Shown here: piece after piece, positions 27,564-29,917 of the stretch | Numbering within the stretch: position 1 is the first letter of the stretch | How the letters are laid out: each line of letters starts with the position of its first letter | IMG/VR virus record: IMGVR_UViG_3300046007_009002 | Span: 1 to 29,917 of that record | DNA: 29,917 nt | Source of the DNA: a virus | Strand: one strand, 5' to 3' | The notes under the pieces: generated by a model | The model's input: only the letters and a program-made list of their open reading frames with translations | Told to the model about the DNA's origin: nothing | The model's database searches: none | Program-made: the position numbers and the translations under genes

Positions 27564-28619
27564 TCATATAAAGTAGCGAATAATTTGATAATGGTCCTCA
27601 AAACACTCTCTTGGGTCAAGTTCAGAGAAAGGAATCCAGAATGCCTTATCAGCATCAGAACCACCTTTTACTCTTGGGAGTTCTCCATCAGGAAGAACAA
27701 CATTGAATGCGTGAGTGATTGTCCTACCACGACTGCTTCGGTGAATTGAATCAAAAACGTGATTGTTTCTGATTGAACCACGAAGAACCGGAGAAGGAAC
27801 CTTAAGACCGGTTTCCTCTCGGAGTTCTCGTATCATAGCATCTTCTATAGATGCGTCAGTGCCTGCATCAACAAAACCACCCGGCAGTGCAATTAATCCT
27901 TTACCTGGATAAGCGTCTCTACGGACCATCAGAACGTGACCAGACTGAAAGACTACAGAATCTACCGTAACAAAAGTCGGAGGCCAAGGTAGAGATGCAT
28001 ATTGAGACTTATACTTTTCAATAAATCTCCGCTCATTGACAATGTGATTATGCCATTCAGAACTCTTCATACTATTCAGATAATTGAAGATTTCTTCTGG
28101 AACAACACTCTTCACAAAGTCCATGTTCGGCTCTTCTACAAAGTAAAGTTCCCGAATTTGAGTTGCACTTAGATTTTGTTCAAGAGGAACCTCAATCAGC
28201 TCCCATTGAGGAAACATCTTCAAGTAGTAAGAAGTCTCGTCTTTATCACAACCGATGATACCAATTTTACCATGAGATTCAAGAGTTTCGGTGCAATACT
28301 TTACTTTTTCTTGAACTGCATCGCACCATTTGGCATCACCATAAATATCTTCTTGAATTTCGATTTCTAAATATTTTTCCTCTGTTTCAGAATTAACAGA
28401 ACCTAGAATAGCCTGTCGAATTGCCGACCAATAACTATTAGTAGTTAGATGTTCTAACGATATTTGAAGTGGATTCTTATAAGTTACTGGCTTGTACTGA
28501 GAACCTATAATCATAATGAGATTATCAGTTAGTTCATATGCTCTTTTTACAATTTGAAGGTGAGCATTATGAAATGGCTGAAATCTTCCAATAAAAACAA
28601 TTGCGTCGTATTTTTTCAT
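27564..28619 (-). CDS. nadM: Bifunctional NMN adenylyltransferase / Nudix hydrolase (NadM-like)
   Basis: The N-terminal domain makes NAD+ from NMN and ATP: GRFQPFHNAH (11-20), a (H/T)xGH-type site, and LSATQIRELYF (ISxTxxR-type). The C-terminal Nudix domain (from about residue 205) resembles ADP-ribose pyrophosphatases and keeps RELREETGL. However, the first half of its box (GGFVDAGTDASIEDAMI) is two residues longer than consensus, and the usual first Glu is not in place. The fusion is the same as Synechocystis Slr0787 and KVP40 NatV. AAGGAG precedes the start; boxed promoter 5 drives it. Confidence 0.93.
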   Translation of the reverse strand: MKKYDAIVFIGRFQPFHNAHLQIVKRAYELTDNLIMIIGSQYKPVTYKNPLQISLEHLTTNSYWSAIRQAILGSVNSETEEKYLEIEIQEDIYGDAKWCDAVQEKVKYCTETLESHGKIGIIGCDKDETSYYLKMFPQWELIEVPLEQNLSATQIRELYFVEEPNMDFVKSVVPEEIFNYLNSMKSSEWHNHIVNERRFIEKYKSQYASLPWPPTFVTVDSVVFQSGHVLMVRRDAYPGKGLIALPGGFVDAGTDASIEDAMIRELREETGLKVPSPVLRGSIRNNHVFDSIHRSSRGRTITHAFNVVLPDGELPRVKGGSDADKAFWIPFSELDPRECFEDHYQIIRYFI

Positions 28620-28668
28620 TCTAAACTCCTTAGAATTTTAAGTTTGGCGTGGTCTATCCCACATCCAT

Positions 28669-28714
28669 AGTATATAGCACAGATGAATCTTAAAGTAAGG
28701 CCTATGTGCCAGTT
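28669..28714 (-). promoter_or_regulatory. Boxed promoter 5 (NAD block)
   Basis: AACTGGCACA (28714-28705), 6 bases, TTACTT (28698-28693), 18 bases, TATACT (28674-28669); TATATA at 16 bases is an alternative -10. The -35 is the weakest of the five. Confidence 0.6.
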
Positions 28715-28715
28715 C

Positions 28716-28865
28716 TTAAACCGGTTCGTTCTTATAAATTTCTAATTTGAGCCAATTAATCAGGGCATTTAGCTCCATTCGTTTTTCTTGTGGTAAGTCA
28801 GAATTTTTATAAAACTCCAATGCCTCAATAGCAAGTTTTCGGTCTTTTTGTGAAACAAGTGACAT
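28716..28865 (-). CDS. Small hypothetical protein, 49 aa
   Basis: Begins MSLVSQKDRKLAIEALEFYK and contains ELNALINWLKLEIYKNEPV. It is a helical, tetratricopeptide-like short protein. It starts two bases after the deaminase gene ends and stops next to the box of promoter 5. No family is recognised. Confidence 0.68.
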   Translation of the reverse strand: MSLVSQKDRKLAIEALEFYKNSDLPQEKRMELNALINWLKLEIYKNEPV

Positions 28866-28867
28866 AA

Positions 28868-29293
28868 TTAATCGCTCCAGTTTTCGTATAAAAATCCATC
28901 ATTAGTGGAATAATGGATATGATAAATTCCGTTTTTTATAAGATAAATTGAACACAGTCTACATGGCCTGGCATTTCTTATGTATTTTTTGCCATGTCCA
29001 CCAACACGACAAACAATAATAGTGTCGGCATCTTCCCTTTTCTTTAGTAAGGCTTTTATTTCAGCGTGAAGATACTGCTTTTTTGCAAGAGAAGCATCAT
29101 TGAAGATCTTTGCGGCATTCTGGGCTGCCCAATATTGGACCGGATGAGTCTTTTCATAATCGTTGACCGCAGCCGAAATGATCTTATTTCGCTTAAGAAG
29201 AATGGCTCCCATTTTCTTAGGGGCATCCGAGGCCATGGCAACAGCAATGGCCTGATCGAGAATACTCTTTTTTAGATGACTTTTTTGGATCAC
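28868..29293 (-). CDS. CMP/dCMP deaminase-like zinc enzyme
   Basis: The deaminase zinc site is complete: HAE at 76-78 (YLHAEIKALL) and PCRLC at 110-114. The catalytic Glu78 shuttles the proton. The fold around it (MGAILLKRNKIISAAVNDYE) is also typical. A role in pyrimidine supply (dCMP to dUMP for ThyX) is likely, though the substrate cannot be told from motifs and nucleic-acid deaminases share the site. At 141 residues it is a single domain. Confidence 0.87.
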   Translation of the reverse strand: MIQKSHLKKSILDQAIAVAMASDAPKKMGAILLKRNKIISAAVNDYEKTHPVQYWAAQNAAKIFNDASLAKKQYLHAEIKALLKKREDADTIIVCRVGGHGKKYIRNARPCRLCSIYLIKNGIYHIHYSTNDGFLYENWSD

Positions 29294-29496
29294 GATTTAC
29301 CATTAATTAAGCTATAAAAATATTCCCTAGTAATAGGATCATAAGAGTTCATAAGCTGCCCCCAATACTGAAAAGGGAGCCAGAGACGAGAAATCTGGTA
29401 ACGTAATTCTGACATGGTACACAATGCAACGAAACCAAATAATAACACAAAAAACAGACAATTGTGCAATGAGTGGTCAGTTTGCTTTCTGTCCAT
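29290..29496 (-). CDS. Small membrane protein, 68 aa
   Basis: One transmembrane helix (CLFFVLLFGFVALCTMSELR, residues 13-28) sits in an otherwise polar protein with several Trp and Tyr residues (RLWLPFQYWGQLMNSYDPIT). It overlaps the deaminase start by 4 bases. No family is recognised. Confidence 0.68.
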   Translation of the reverse strand: MDRKQTDHSLHNCLFFVLLFGFVALCTMSELRYQISRLWLPFQYWGQLMNSYDPITREYFYSLINGKS

Positions 29497-29544
29497 TAAA
29501 GCAGAGCGAGTAGTGGGACTATAATCATTAAATAACCAATAATC

Positions 29545-29574
29545 GCTCCAGACACCTCATTAAGTGTCTGGAGC
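29545..29574 (-). terminator. Strong hairpin, probable terminator
   Basis: A perfect 11-bp stem (GCTCCAGACAC and GTGTCTGGAGC) with an 8-base loop stands between the HNH gene and the membrane gene. The U-tract on the minus strand is poor (GATTATTGG), so it may instead protect RNA ends. Confidence 0.6.
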
Positions 29575-29580
29575 ATCGTA

Positions 29581-29907
29581 CTATCGTCTTCCATTTTGCC
29601 AGTTAATAATTTCAGACAGTCTGTCTGTTGTAAAAAAATCTTGTTTTAAATACCAATCAGACCAAAATTGATGTCCCTTAGAATGATTACATTCATTACA
29701 GGCACACACAATATTGGTAATTCGATCAGAACCACCTTTTGTTCTAGGTGTTATGTGGTCTAAAGTCAAGTTTTCAGAAGATCCGCAATAGGCGCACTCA
29801 TGATTCCATTCTTCTTTTATTGATTCTTTCCATTTTTTTCTTGCTTCTGAACTTGTTGTTGCTTCTAGATTAAACAATAGATCTTGAGACGTTTGGTACA
29901 GTCGCAT
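29581..29907 (-). CDS. HNH endonuclease, 108 aa
   Basis: A single-domain HNH nuclease. Zinc knuckle CAYC, catalytic LDHITPRTKGGSDRITNIVC with the His-Asn pair, and CNECNHSKG close the motif. It is of the short free-standing type common in phages, either a homing nuclease or part of an interrupted gene lying outside the window. The first 25 residues carry no recognised DNA-binding domain. The start is complete inside the window. Confidence 0.9.
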   Translation of the reverse strand: MRLYQTSQDLLFNLEATTSSEARKKWKESIKEEWNHECAYCGSSENLTLDHITPRTKGGSDRITNIVCACNECNHSKGHQFWSDWYLKQDFFTTDRLSEIINWQNGRR

Positions 29908-29917
29908 TTAAAATCCT

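Overview
The window looks like part of a T4-like cyanobacterial myophage genome. It is AT-rich and densely packed, with many 1-8 bp gene overlaps, and nearly every gene is on the minus strand. Diagnostic cyanophage genes are present: thyX, a small speD, a glutaredoxin, a 40-residue high-light-inducible protein (hli), a CMP/dCMP deaminase-like protein and a tRNA-Arg(TCT). T4-type late promoter octamers (TATAAATA) occur upstream of genes. Host genus and habitat cannot be read from the sequence.

Layout. 1-1697: thyX, interrupted inside its signature motif by a 318-residue HNH intein and running off the left edge. 1700-6747: small phage proteins, mostly unrecognised, with speD and a glutaredoxin, ending at a terminator. 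6812-7094: a membrane microprotein and hli. 7221-8208: a cell-wall pair (NlpC/P60-like peptidase and exported RlpA-like transglycosylase). 8295-14612: an eight-gene glycan cassette (GT25, two duplicated GT4, two less certain glycosyltransferases, GT6, GT11, methyltransferase). 14609-16793: small genes, a 26-residue-repeat protein and an internally duplicated HNH endonuclease.

16839-17820: about 1 kb without ordinary genes, read on the minus strand. It holds tRNA-Arg, a tRNA-Asn-like RNA with abnormal insertions, two paralogous hairpins flanking that RNA, and a 34-nt segment nearly identical to the GTPase-associated centre of 23S rRNA. Directly upstream on the same strand is a DUF2828 protein (helical N-terminus plus vWA domain, an architecture resembling Ro60/TROVE proteins). 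This RNA-protein locus is the best candidate here for an undescribed system.

19547-22066: small accessory genes, including three tandem paralogues. 22220-22924: the only plus-strand gene, an LpxH-like metallophosphoesterase. 22915-24785: small genes with a zincin-like peptidase and a zinc-ribbon protein. 24788-28619: DUF6915 plus an NAD block (nicotinamide phosphoribosyltransferase, macro domain, NMN adenylyltransferase-Nudix), which fits the known phage strategy of rebuilding NAD+ destroyed by host defence. 28716-29907: deaminase, small proteins and an HNH endonuclease.

Two regulatory themes recur. First, five promoters between 19.5 and 28.7 kb carry an identical AACTGGCACA box exactly 6 bp upstream of the -35 hexamer. 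Second, late-promoter octamers lie within or against hairpins so that late transcripts would start past the 5' arm. The clearest cases precede the duplicated HNH gene and the zinc-ribbon gene, where the hairpin covers the ribosome binding site. This is the logic known for T4 e, soc, gene 49 and I-TevI.
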